This document shows, one piece after another, positions 26,103-33,816 of a DNA stretch of 64,000 bases (within the stretch, counting starts at the first letter, position 1; each line of letters opens with the position of its first letter). Both the position numbers and the translations under genes were made by a program. The stretch covers positions 1-64,000 of the forward strand of contig NZ_WBKA01000008.1 in the NCBI RefSeq assembly GCF_008831125.1, given 5' to 3'. Origin of the DNA: Pseudoclavibacter caeni. GTDB lineage: Bacteria; Actinomycetota; Actinomycetes; Actinomycetales; Microbacteriaceae. The notes below the pieces were generated by a model, which had not been told where the DNA came from, made no database searches, and worked only from the letters and a program-made list of their open reading frames with translations.

Positions 26103-27044
26103 TCAGGGCAGCACGTGCGCGCCGCGGTGGGAGCTCGTCGTGACGATCGTCTCGTGGCCACGGGCCAGCAGCGACTGCGACAGCCCGGCCGCATGGTGCG
26201 CGTCCCGGGCGAGCAGCGCGACCGTGGGGCCGGAGCCGGAGACGATCGCGCCCGCCGCACCGAGCTCGGCGCCGAGATCGAGCACCTGCTGCAGCCGGGG
26301 ACGCAGCGTGAGCGCAGGCTCCTGGAGGTCGTTGCCGAGGGATGCGGCGAGCGCGGCCGCATCCCCGGCCGACAGCGCGGTGACCACCCGCTCGACCCGG
26401 GCGAGCGCCGCCTCGCGGGTCGTCGGCGTGATCGCGCCGTCGGCGACCATCTCGTCGAAGCGCGCGTACACCGCGGGCGTCGACAGCGGCTCGGCGTCGG
26501 GCACGAGCACCCAGTGGAACGTGCGCCGGGCGATGACCTGTGTGAGCCGGTCACCGCGGCCCGTGCCGATCGCGACGCCGCCCGAGATACCGAAGGGAAC
26601 GTCCGCGCCGAGCTCGCCGGCCAGGTCGACGAGCTGCTGTCGGGTGACGTCGAGCCGCCACAGCCGGGCCAGGGCGACGAGCGCGCCCGCCGCGTCCGCC
26701 GACCCGCCGGCCATGCCGCCGCCGACGGGCACCCGCTTGCGCAGCGTGATCGACGCCGCGAGCGTGCGCGGCGTGGCCGCCGTGCGCCACGGGTCGGCGC
26801 GGGAGGCGAGCAGCCGGCCCGCCCGCAGCGCGAGGTTGTCGTCATCAGGCGGAAGGCGGCGAGGCCCGGTGATCGCGAGCCGCCACTCCGCCGCCCGGGC
26901 GACCGTGACGTCCTCGTGCACGCCCACCGCGTGGAACACCGTGACGAGCGGGTGGTACCCGTCGGCGCCGCGCGCGCCCACGGCCAGCAGCAGGTTGATC
27001 TTGCCCGGGGTGCGGGTCGTGATCTGCTGGGCTGCCGGATGCAT
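26103..27044 (-). CDS. ispE: 4-diphosphocytidyl-2-C-methyl-D-erythritol kinase
   Basis: The 313-residue GHMP kinase phosphorylates CDP-methylerythritol in the non-mevalonate isoprenoid pathway. The family features are PGKINLLL at residues 13-20, the ATP loop PVGGGMAGGSADAAG near 107, and SGSGPTVALL near the C-terminus. In many actinobacteria ispE follows rsmA directly; here nearly 6 kb of other genes lie between them. The ATG at 27044 is preceded at six bases by TAGACT, so ispE has acquired or kept its own leaderless promoter. Confidence 0.95.
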   Translation of the reverse strand: MHPAAQQITTRTPGKINLLLAVGARGADGYHPLVTVFHAVGVHEDVTVARAAEWRLAITGPRRLPPDDDNLALRAGRLLASRADPWRTAATPRTLAASITLRKRVPVGGGMAGGSADAAGALVALARLWRLDVTRQQLVDLAGELGADVPFGISGGVAIGTGRGDRLTQVIARRTFHWVLVPDAEPLSTPAVYARFDEMVADGAITPTTREAALARVERVVTALSAGDAAALAASLGNDLQEPALTLRPRLQQVLDLGAELGAAGAIVSGSGPTVALLARDAHHAAGLSQSLLARGHETIVTTSSHRGAHVLP

Positions 27045-27050
27045 GGCGCC

Positions 27051-27056
27051 AGTCTA
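27051..27056 (-). promoter_or_regulatory. leaderless -10 box of ispE
   Basis: TAGACT on the minus strand, six bases before the ATG. Confidence 0.5.
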
Positions 27057-27134
27057 TCCGCGGGGCGCGGGCGGACCGGACGCGAAAGCGGGCCGGACGC
27101 GGGCCGTCGGCGGGGGCAGGCCGGCGGCGAGGCC

Positions 27135-27140
27135 TACGCT
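27135..27140 (+). promoter_or_regulatory. leaderless -10 box of the SpoU methyltransferase
   Basis: TACGCT, six bases before the ATG at 27147, without a ribosome binding site. Confidence 0.5.
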
Positions 27141-27146
27141 GGTCGC

Positions 27147-28079
27147 ATGCCCGTCATCGAGATCGACCGCCTGGACGACCCACGCCTAGACGTCTTCGCC
27201 CGGCTGACCGACTCGGCGCTGCGCCGGCGCATCGACGCCGAGCGGGGCCTGTACCTGGCCGAATCGCAGTTCGTGTTCGAGCGGGCGCTCGCCGCCGGGC
27301 ACGTGCCACGGGCGGTGCTCGTCGAACGCTCCGCGCTGCCCGAGGTGACGTTCCAGCTCGGCGCGCACGGGCAGGGCGACCGGACGCGCGCGGAGCGGGG
27401 CCTGCCGCCCCTGCCGGTGTTCACCGGCGACCGGGACACCCTGGCCGGGCTGACCGGGTTCGCCCTGCACCACGGGGTGATCGGCTGCCTCGACCGCCCC
27501 GAGCCCCTCGACCAGGATGCGGTGATCGCCGGGACGGCGGAGTCGGCGACTGCTGACGGGACGACCGGGCAGGCATCCCGAGCCAGGCGCCTCGTCGTGA
27601 TCGAGGGCGTCGTCGACCCGGCCAACGTCGGGCTGATCTTCCGCTCGGCGGCGGGGCTCGGCGCCGACGGCGTGCTGCTCACCCCGCGCACCGCCGACCC
27701 GCTCTACCGTCGCGCGCTGCGGCTGAGCATGGGCACGGTGTTGCAGGTGCCGTGGGCGCACACCGGTGGGTGGCGGGATCTCGCGCCTCGCCTGCACGCG
27801 GCGGGCTTCCACATCGCGGCCCTCGCGCTCGACGACCGGGCGGTGACGCTCGACGCGTTCGCCAGACGAGTGCGGGGCGAGACTGGCGCGGATGCGGAGA
27901 AGAGCCCGGCTGACCGCCTCGACCGCATCGCGCTCGTGCTCGGCTCCGAGGGCTACGGGGTCTCCGACGCCTGCCTGCGCACAGCCGACACGCTCGTGGA
28001 GATACCGATGACCAACGGGGTCGACTCCCTCAACGTCGCCTCATCAAGCGCCGTCGCGATGTGGGCGCTGCGCGTGTGA
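27147..28079 (+). CDS. SpoU/TrmH-family RNA 2'-O-methyltransferase
   Basis: The 310-residue protein has the knotted SPOUT methyltransferase domain in its C-terminal half: motif 1 NVGLIFRSAAGLGADGVLL, motif 2 LVLGSEGYGV, motif 3 IPMTNGVDSLNVASSSAV. The N-terminal half resembles the L30e-like substrate-binding domain, with a roughly 25-residue low-complexity linker. Members methylate ribose in rRNA or tRNA; whether this is RlmB-, TrmH- or TsnR-like cannot be decided here. It is divergent from ispE and convergent with the peroxiredoxin gene. Confidence 0.88.
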   Translation: MPVIEIDRLDDPRLDVFARLTDSALRRRIDAERGLYLAESQFVFERALAAGHVPRAVLVERSALPEVTFQLGAHGQGDRTRAERGLPPLPVFTGDRDTLAGLTGFALHHGVIGCLDRPEPLDQDAVIAGTAESATADGTTGQASRARRLVVIEGVVDPANVGLIFRSAAGLGADGVLLTPRTADPLYRRALRLSMGTVLQVPWAHTGGWRDLAPRLHAAGFHIAALALDDRAVTLDAFARRVRGETGADAEKSPADRLDRIALVLGSEGYGVSDACLRTADTLVEIPMTNGVDSLNVASSSAVAMWALRV

Positions 28080-28099
28080 CGCGCCGCCCGGCGCGGCCG

Positions 28100-28140
28100 C
28101 CCCGACCGACGCCGGGCGCACCGGCGCGATCGGGACGGGG
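28100..28140. terminator. terminator candidate between convergent genes
   Basis: CCCCGACCGA (28100-28109) pairs with TCGGGACGGGG (28130-28140) allowing one bulged base, enclosing a GC-rich loop that can itself fold. It lies between the SpoU methyltransferase and peroxiredoxin stops. Confidence 0.4.
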
Positions 28141-28149
28141 AGCGACGTC

Positions 28150-28905
28150 CTAGCGGCCGAGCACCTCCTTCGGGTCGCGTCGGATCGCCTGCTCGATCGT
28201 CTGCTCGTCAAGCGCCTTCGTGCAGTAGAACCAGTCGACGCACTCGACCCCCTCGACCTCGCCCTGCATGCGCTCCTTCGCGATGCCGCACGACCCCGCC
28301 GTCGGCACGATCACCCGCTCGCCCGGCACCCAGTCGGCGGGCGTGGCCACGTCGAACTCGTCAGTCGTCTGCAGCGCCTTGATGATGCGCAAGATCTCGC
28401 GCATGTTCCGCCCGGTGCTCATCGGGTAATACATGATCGTGCGCAGGATGCCCTGCGGGTCGACGATGAACACGGCGCGAACCGCCTGGGTGTCGCCCTC
28501 GCCCGGCTGGATCATGCCGTACTTCCGGGCGATCTCCATCTTGATGTCCTCGATGAGGGGGAAGTGCACCTCCACGTTCTTCCAGCCGCGGTACTCCATG
28601 CGCTCGGTGATGAGCCGCAGCCAGGCGATGTGCCCGTAGAGGCTGTCGATGGACAGGCCGAGCAGCTTCGTGTTGTACGCGGCGAACTCCTCCTCCATGT
28701 GCGCGAAGGTCATGAACTCGCTCGTGCACACGGGGGTGAAGTCGGCCGGGTGGCTGAAGAAGACGACCCAGTGCCCGGCGAAGTCGTCGGGGAAGCTGAT
28801 CTCGCCCTGCGTGGTCACGGCGGTGAACGCGGGAGCCGGCTCGTTGAGTCGGGGCAGTGCGGGGGCCGCGGTCTCGGCGGCGGCGGATGCGATGGTGTCG
28901 GACAT
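28150..28905 (-). CDS. peroxiredoxin, Prx6/archaeal-type with extra cysteines
   Basis: The 251-residue protein is a long peroxiredoxin of the Prx6 (AhpC/TSA with C-terminal extension) group. The peroxidatic cysteine is Cys60 in DFTPVCTSE. Further cysteines are 206 (GSCG), 222 and 228 (ECVDWFYC), so the C-terminal pair has the six-residue spacing of the Cys207/Cys213 pair known from archaeal thioperoxidases. It is therefore likely a two-cysteine-type enzyme. It reduces peroxides, using thioredoxin or a similar donor. The ATG at 28905 follows AGAGGAA. Its promoter carries a box shared with the thioredoxin gene. Confidence 0.9.
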   Translation of the reverse strand: MSDTIASAAAETAAPALPRLNEPAPAFTAVTTQGEISFPDDFAGHWVVFFSHPADFTPVCTSEFMTFAHMEEEFAAYNTKLLGLSIDSLYGHIAWLRLITERMEYRGWKNVEVHFPLIEDIKMEIARKYGMIQPGEGDTQAVRAVFIVDPQGILRTIMYYPMSTGRNMREILRIIKALQTTDEFDVATPADWVPGERVIVPTAGSCGIAKERMQGEVEGVECVDWFYCTKALDEQTIEQAIRRDPKEVLGR

Positions 28906-28937
28906 GAGTGGTTCCTCTCGGATCGCCACGAGGCCGT

Positions 28938-28952
28938 ATACCCCGTGGGGTT
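28938..28952. promoter_or_regulatory. CsoR-like box at the peroxiredoxin promoter
   Basis: ATACCCC-GT-GGGGTT, with ACCCC/GGGGT arms, matches the thioredoxin operator at 12 of 14 aligned positions (ATACCC-nn-TGGGGT). It sits at about +1 to +14 relative to the predicted start of transcription, a repressor position. Confidence 0.45.
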
Positions 28953-28957
28953 CCTTG

Positions 28958-28985
28958 AGCGTACCAGCTAATTTGAATGGATCAA
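28958..28985 (-). promoter_or_regulatory. peroxiredoxin promoter
   Basis: On the minus strand -35 TTGATC (28980-28985) and -10 TACGCT (28958-28963) have a 16-base spacer in an AT-rich patch. An ATTTGA/TCAAAT inverted repeat (28971-28987) overlaps the -35 box, and CTTGAGC occurs on both flanks. Confidence 0.5.
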
Positions 28986-29059
28986 ATCTTGAGCACCATC
29001 CCGCGATGCGCGGCGTCGCATCCCGGACACGGCGCAGGCACAGACGACCCCAATTGCAT

Positions 29060-29071
29060 GTTGCATGCAAC
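29060..29071. promoter_or_regulatory. orphan GTTGCATGCAAC palindrome
   Basis: A perfect 12-base palindrome preceded by another TTGCATG. The form resembles operators of FCD-type GntR regulators, one of which is encoded next door, but the site lies beyond the 3' end of that gene. A plus-strand TTGCAT-18-TAGGCT could be a promoter reading antisense into gntR. Confidence 0.3.
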
Positions 29072-29289
29072 TCGCGGTAGGCTCGCTCTCGCGAGACCGA
29101 CGCCGGTGTCGCCGTCCCCACATCCCCCTGGCGGACGAGTCAGCGGACGAGGAGGTCGCCGTGTGCACACCGTGCCCGTCGATCGCCCCGGCCGTGACAG
29201 CACGCCCGCATCCGCGGCACCGGCGTCGGTCACCCGCATCCCTCACCGGGACGGCGGCGGCCCCGGCCCTCGCCTCGCACCTGACACGC

Positions 29290-30015
29290 TCAGCGCAGCA
29301 ACCAGCCCAGCCGCTCATGCACGTCGACGTCTTCGGCGAAGTCCGGCCGACGCCGGCTCTCCTGCCGGATGAGGATGCTCGCCGTGTGCACGATGTGCCG
29401 GCCGAGCGCCTCGCGCACCCCAGCCGCGTCCCGACGCAGCCATGCCACATGCACGTCCGCGTGGTCGTCGAAGCACTCCTGCGCGCTGCGAGAGGTCGGC
29501 ACGGTGCCCACACCACTGACGAGCACCATCGTGCGCAGCTCCTCGAGCACCCGCAGCGCCCGGCCATTGTGCGCACCGCGCAGCAGCGCCATGTGATAGT
29601 CGCGGTCGCAGCGCAGCGTCCCCTCATCGTCGCCGCGCGCGGCGGCCTGCCGGAACGCCTCGTGCACCCGGTCGACCTCGGCGCGCTCGGTGTCGGTGGC
29701 CTGGCCGACGGCCCGCTCGACGAGCGGCAGCTCGAGCATGAGCCGCAGCTCGTACCCCTGCAGCAGCTGCTCGACCGACGTGGTCAGGATGCGGATGCCG
29801 CGGTTACGCTCGATCGCCACGAGCCCCATCCGCTCCAGCTGCAGCGCCGCCTCGCGCACCGGCGTGCGCGAGACTCCCAGCTGCCCGGCGATCGCCGCCG
29901 TCGAGTAACGACGGCCCGGCGCGAGCTCGCCGGCGAGGATCGCCCGATGCAGACGGCGCACCGTCTGCTCGGTGAGCGTGCCCGGCTGGTCGATCTGTTC
30001 CACGCCCTCCATCAT
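29290..30015 (-). CDS. GntR-family regulator, FCD (FadR/VanR) type
   Basis: The 241-residue protein has an N-terminal winged helix (residues 12-75: YSTAAIAGQLGVSRTPVREA) and a C-terminal all-helical FCD ligand domain with the metal-binding Asp/His pattern (RDYHMALLRGAH and later histidines in HADVHVAW and RHIVHTA). FCD regulators usually sense small organic acids. It is divergent from lhgO and its transporter gene, and by position should repress them until 2-hydroxyglutarate or a related acid is present, as in the LhgR/CsiR systems of pseudomonads. The start is ambiguous between ATG codons at 30015 and 30012. Confidence 0.85.
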   Translation of the reverse strand: MMEGVEQIDQPGTLTEQTVRRLHRAILAGELAPGRRYSTAAIAGQLGVSRTPVREAALQLERMGLVAIERNRGIRILTTSVEQLLQGYELRLMLELPLVERAVGQATDTERAEVDRVHEAFRQAAARGDDEGTLRCDRDYHMALLRGAHNGRALRVLEELRTMVLVSGVGTVPTSRSAQECFDDHADVHVAWLRRDAAGVREALGRHIVHTASILIRQESRRRPDFAEDVDVHERLGWLLR

Positions 30016-30149
30016 CCCACCCGACACCGACACGACCCCGTCCGCTCCCGTCGCGGCACCGCCCACGGTCCGGACACGTCGCCCCACCCGCCCTGCCGAC
30101 CGCCAGCCGGCCCAGTCATTACATCCGCCATCCACCAGGAGCACGCAGC

Positions 30150-31379
30150 ATGACCAGCACATCGTCCCGCGACCGCGAGTACGCCGTCGTCGGCGGCGGC
30201 ATCATCGGCGCCGCCGTCGCCCGGCAGCTGACCCTCAGCCACCCCGACGCGCACGTGACCCTCTTCGAGAAGGAGTCCGAGCTCAGCGGCCACCAGACCG
30301 GCCACAACTCGGGCGTCGTCCACCAGGGCCTCTACTACACGCCCGGCAGCCTCAAGGCGACGCTGTGCCGCCGGGGCGTGCAGCTCATCTCCTCCTTCTG
30401 CCGCGACCGCGGCGTGGCCTACGAGGAGTGCGGCAAGGTGCTCGTCGCCCGCGACGCCGTCGAGGAACAGCGGCTCGAAGGGATATACGAGAAGGCCGTC
30501 GCCAACGGGGTGCCGGATGTGCGCCTCGTCGACCGGGCGGAACTGGCCGACATCGAGCCCGGCGCCGCCGGCGTGCGCGCCCTTCACTCGCCGCACACCG
30601 CGATCATCGACTTCCCCGGCGTCACCCGGGCCCTGGCGGCGGACGTCGTGGCGGCCGGCGGGGACGTGCGGCTGTCGACGGGCGTGCGCCGGCTCGAAGA
30701 GCGCGGCGACGGCGTGGACGTGCGCTTCGAGGACGGCACCGCAGAACGGTTCCGGTTCGTCGTCGTGTGCGCGGGGCTGCAGTCGGACCGCATCGCCCGT
30801 GCCTCCGGCCAGGACGCCTGGCCGGCGATCGTGCCGTTCTTCGGCCAGTACGTGCTCGTCGACCGCGCCCACGAGCACGCCACCCGCGGGCTCGTCTACC
30901 CGGTGCCCGACCCCGCCTACCCGTTCCTCGGCGTGCACGTCACCCGTCGCATCGACGGCGGCCTCATGGTCGGCCCGAACGCATTCCTGTCGTTCTCCCG
31001 CGAGGGCTACCACGGGCTCGGCCTCAACGTGCCCGACACCCTGGGCACCGCCCTGAACCCCGGGTTCTGGCGGTTCGCGCTGAAGAACCTGCCCACCGCG
31101 TTCCAGCAGCTCGGCGGCGTGCTCTCGGCGCAGGAGTTCATCGCCGGAGCGGCCGAGCTCGTGCCCGACCTCGCCGACGCCCGCGGACACCGGGCCACCC
31201 GCGGCATCCGCGCCCAGGCGATGTGGCGCGACGGGTCGCTCGTCGAGGACTTCGTCATCCAGCACGGCGCACACGCCACCTACGTGCGCAACGCGCCCTC
31301 CCCGGGTGCGACGAGCTCGATGGCGATCGCCGAGCACATCGTCGAGCAGGCCACCGTCCAGCATGGGCTGGGCGCGTAG
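30150..31379 (+). CDS. lhgO: L-2-hydroxyglutarate oxidase/dehydrogenase
   Basis: The 409-residue FAD enzyme of the DAO family has the dinucleotide motif VVGGGIIGAAVA at residues 12-23 and the LhgO-typical segments GHNSGVVHQGLYYTPGSLKA, HTAIIDFPGVTRAL and GPNAFLSFSREGY. It oxidises L-2-hydroxyglutarate to 2-oxoglutarate at the membrane face, passing electrons to quinone or oxygen. AGGAG precedes the ATG. It is the first gene of a two-gene unit with an MHS transporter and is divergent from an FCD regulator, so a dedicated uptake-and-oxidation cassette is likely. Confidence 0.9.
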   Translation: MTSTSSRDREYAVVGGGIIGAAVARQLTLSHPDAHVTLFEKESELSGHQTGHNSGVVHQGLYYTPGSLKATLCRRGVQLISSFCRDRGVAYEECGKVLVARDAVEEQRLEGIYEKAVANGVPDVRLVDRAELADIEPGAAGVRALHSPHTAIIDFPGVTRALAADVVAAGGDVRLSTGVRRLEERGDGVDVRFEDGTAERFRFVVVCAGLQSDRIARASGQDAWPAIVPFFGQYVLVDRAHEHATRGLVYPVPDPAYPFLGVHVTRRIDGGLMVGPNAFLSFSREGYHGLGLNVPDTLGTALNPGFWRFALKNLPTAFQQLGGVLSAQEFIAGAAELVPDLADARGHRATRGIRAQAMWRDGSLVEDFVIQHGAHATYVRNAPSPGATSSMAIAEHIVEQATVQHGLGA

Positions 31380-31471
31380 CCCAGCCGCCCGATCCGTCCC
31401 GCTCCGGCCACCCGCCGGGGCGACGCCCCATCCCCATCCACGCACACGAGAGAGACAACGAGGTACCTGCC

Positions 31472-32812
31472 GTGAGCACCACCGATTCCCCCACCGACCC
31501 GAACACGCCATCCGCGCCCCGCACCGAGACCCCCGACGAGGAGCGCGTGCGGCTGCGCCGGGTCGCCGTGGCCACCGTCGTCGGCACCACTGTCGAGTGG
31601 TACGACTTCTACCTGTACGCGACGATGGCCGCGATCGTGTTCGGCACGGTGTTCTTCCCCGCCGGCGACTCGCAGGCGGCGACGCTTAAGGCGTTCGCGA
31701 CCTTCGCGATCGGCTTCATCGCCCGCCCCGTCGGCGGGATCGTCTTCGGCCATCTGGGCGACCGGATCGGGCGCAAGCACACGATGGTGATCACCTTCCT
31801 GCTCATGGGGCTCGCCACCGCGGCGATCGGCCTGCTGCCGACGTACGCGCAGGCCGGCTTCTGGGCCCCACTGCTGCTCGTCGTCATCCGCATCCTGCAG
31901 GGCATGGGCGCAGGCGCCGAGTACGCCGGCGCCGCCGTCAACGCCTACGAGCACGCCCGTCCCGAGCACCGCGGCCGACAGGGCGCCTGGCCCGCGCTGG
32001 GGCTCAACCTCGGCCTCGTGCTCTCCTCCGGCACGGTCGCACTGCTGACGGTCGGCGGCGACGACTTCCTGATGGGCGGCGGCTGGCGCATCCCGTTCAT
32101 CGCGAGCATCGTGCTCGTCGGCATCGGCCTGTGGGTGCGAGAACGGATGCCCGAGTCCCCGGAGTTCACCGAGGTGAAGCGGGAGCAGCGCACCGTCTCG
32201 TTCTGGTCGGTCGTGCGCACCCAGTGGCGCGGCCTGCTCGTCGTACTCGTCGTGGCGATCGGCTACAACGCCCTCAGCTACATCTTCAAGACGTTCTCGA
32301 TCGCCTATCTGGCCGAGTTCCAAGACGTCTCGGCGAACCTGAACTCCACGGCGATCACCGTCGCCGGCGTGGTGGCGCTGTTCACCGTGCCCCTGTTCGG
32401 CCGCCTGTGCGACGCGATCGGCAGCCGACGCGTGATCATGCTCGGCGGTCTCATCGCCGCGGCGTTCGCGTTCGTGTTCCTGTGGCTGCTGCGGGTGGCC
32501 GAGCCGTGGTCGGTGTTCCTCGCTATCGGGTTCGGCACAGGCGTGCTCGCCCCGATGATGTTCTCGTCGCAGGGATCGTTCCTCAGCCGGCAGTTCCCCG
32601 CCGAGTCTCGGTCGACCGGGGTGGGCACGGCCCGCGAGATCGGGACCGCGATCGCCGGTGCGCTCGCCCCGCTGGGCGCCCTGTCGCTCGTGACCACCTC
32701 GCCGACGAACTCGACGACGGGCGTCGGGATCGTGCTCGTCATCGCCGGGATCGTCGTCGTGGTCGGCGCCCTGTTCGATCAGGGCCGCCGCTTCAGCGAC
32801 GCGAGGAACTGA
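31472..32812 (+). CDS. MFS transporter, metabolite:H+ symporter (MHS) family
   Basis: The 446-residue, twelve-helix protein has the MHS family start VGTTVEWYDFYLYATMAA, the loop 2-3 motif GHLGDRIGRK and loop 4 LQGMGAGAEYAGA. KgtP (2-oxoglutarate), ProP and ShiA are relatives. Next to lhgO, a five-carbon dicarboxylate such as 2-hydroxyglutarate or 2-oxoglutarate is the likely substrate; this is inference from context. I place the start at the GTG at 31472, after GAGG, because upstream sequence lacks coding bias. Confidence 0.88.
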   Translation: MSTTDSPTDPNTPSAPRTETPDEERVRLRRVAVATVVGTTVEWYDFYLYATMAAIVFGTVFFPAGDSQAATLKAFATFAIGFIARPVGGIVFGHLGDRIGRKHTMVITFLLMGLATAAIGLLPTYAQAGFWAPLLLVVIRILQGMGAGAEYAGAAVNAYEHARPEHRGRQGAWPALGLNLGLVLSSGTVALLTVGGDDFLMGGGWRIPFIASIVLVGIGLWVRERMPESPEFTEVKREQRTVSFWSVVRTQWRGLLVVLVVAIGYNALSYIFKTFSIAYLAEFQDVSANLNSTAITVAGVVALFTVPLFGRLCDAIGSRRVIMLGGLIAAAFAFVFLWLLRVAEPWSVFLAIGFGTGVLAPMMFSSQGSFLSRQFPAESRSTGVGTAREIGTAIAGALAPLGALSLVTTSPTNSTTGVGIVLVIAGIVVVVGALFDQGRRFSDARN

Positions 32813-32839
32813 GCCGGGTCAGGCACCCGCGTCGCCCCG

Positions 32840-33814
32840 TCAGCGGGTCATGATCCGGGCGACGCCCGCGAACTCGGCGACGCCTAGCCGCTCGGCGCGG
32901 GCGCGCGGGTCGACGCCGGCCGCGGTGAGCGCCGTCTCGGCGGCGGCCGGGGAGCCGAACACGCCGGAGAGCGACTGGCGCAGGGTCTTGCGCCGCTGGG
33001 CGAAGGCTGCGTCGACGAGCGCGAACGTCCGCCGGCGCAGCGCCTCGTCGCCGGGACGCTCCGCGGTCGGGCGGATCTCGCCGGCGAGCAGCGCGCTGGT
33101 CACGTTCGGCGCCGGCCAGAACACGTGGGTGCCCACCGTGCCGGCCAGCCGCCAGACCCCGTACCAGGCCGCCTTCACGCTCGGCACCCCGTACACCCGG
33201 CCGCCGGGAGCCGCAGCGACACGCTCGGCGACCTCGGCCTGCACCATCACGAGCACCCGGCGGATCGTCGGGAACGTCTCCAGCAGGTGCAGCAGGATCG
33301 GCACCGCCACGTTGTAGGGCAGATTCGCCACGACCGCGGTCGGCCCGGCCGCTGCGGGATCGGCATGGCCGGCCCACGCCGTCCGCCACGTCTCGGCGGT
33401 GAGCGTCGCGGCGTCGGCGGCGATGACCCGCACCATGCGCCCGGGCGCGCGGGCGGCGATCGTCCGCGGCAGCGCCTCGGCGAGGGCGGGGTCGATCTCG
33501 ACGACCGTCACGTCGTCGCAGACCTCGAACAGCCCGAGCGTGAGCGAGCCCAGCCCGGGGCCGACCTCGACGACGTGGTCGTCCGCGCCGATGCCGGCCT
33601 GGGCGACGATGCGCCGGATCGTGTTCGGGTCGATCACGAAGTTCTGCCCGAGCCGCTTCGTCGGGTGGATGCCGAGGGACGCGGCGAGCTCGCGCACCTC
33701 CGCGGGGCCGAGCAGGGCGACCGCGTCCCCGGGCCGGTCGGGAGCCGCGGCGCCCCGCGCACCGACCCTCGCGTCCGCGCGCTCGCCGGGTGCCGTCTCC
33801 TGCGCGCCGGCCAT
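32840..33814 (-). CDS. rsmA: 16S rRNA dimethyladenosine transferase
   Basis: The 324-residue enzyme (KsgA) dimethylates A1518 and A1519 of 16S rRNA. Visible are the LGQNFVIDPN start of the domain at residues 55-64, SAM motif I EVGPGLGS at 83-90, and the catalytic NLPYNVAVP. A 35-residue Ala/Arg/Gly-rich N-terminal extension precedes it. The ATG at 33814 follows GGGGAG, three bases after the tatD stop, so metG-tatD-rsmA form one transcript. A 6-bp stem (ACCCGC/GCGGGT) at its 3' end may help terminate against the convergent transporter gene. Confidence 0.95.
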   Translation of the reverse strand: MAGAQETAPGERADARVGARGAAAPDRPGDAVALLGPAEVRELAASLGIHPTKRLGQNFVIDPNTIRRIVAQAGIGADDHVVEVGPGLGSLTLGLFEVCDDVTVVEIDPALAEALPRTIAARAPGRMVRVIAADAATLTAETWRTAWAGHADPAAAGPTAVVANLPYNVAVPILLHLLETFPTIRRVLVMVQAEVAERVAAAPGGRVYGVPSVKAAWYGVWRLAGTVGTHVFWPAPNVTSALLAGEIRPTAERPGDEALRRRTFALVDAAFAQRRKTLRQSLSGVFGSPAAAETALTAAGVDPRARAERLGVAEFAGVARIMTR

Positions 33815-33816
33815 GC

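Larger units (their letters stand above)
28906..29289. other. 384-bp intergenic region between prx and gntR
   Basis: It holds the peroxiredoxin promoter and CsoR-like box at its left end and a TTGCATG-rich palindrome (29060-29071) in the middle. The right 200 bases are GC-rich and show no gene with acceptable codon usage on either strand. Confidence 0.6.
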
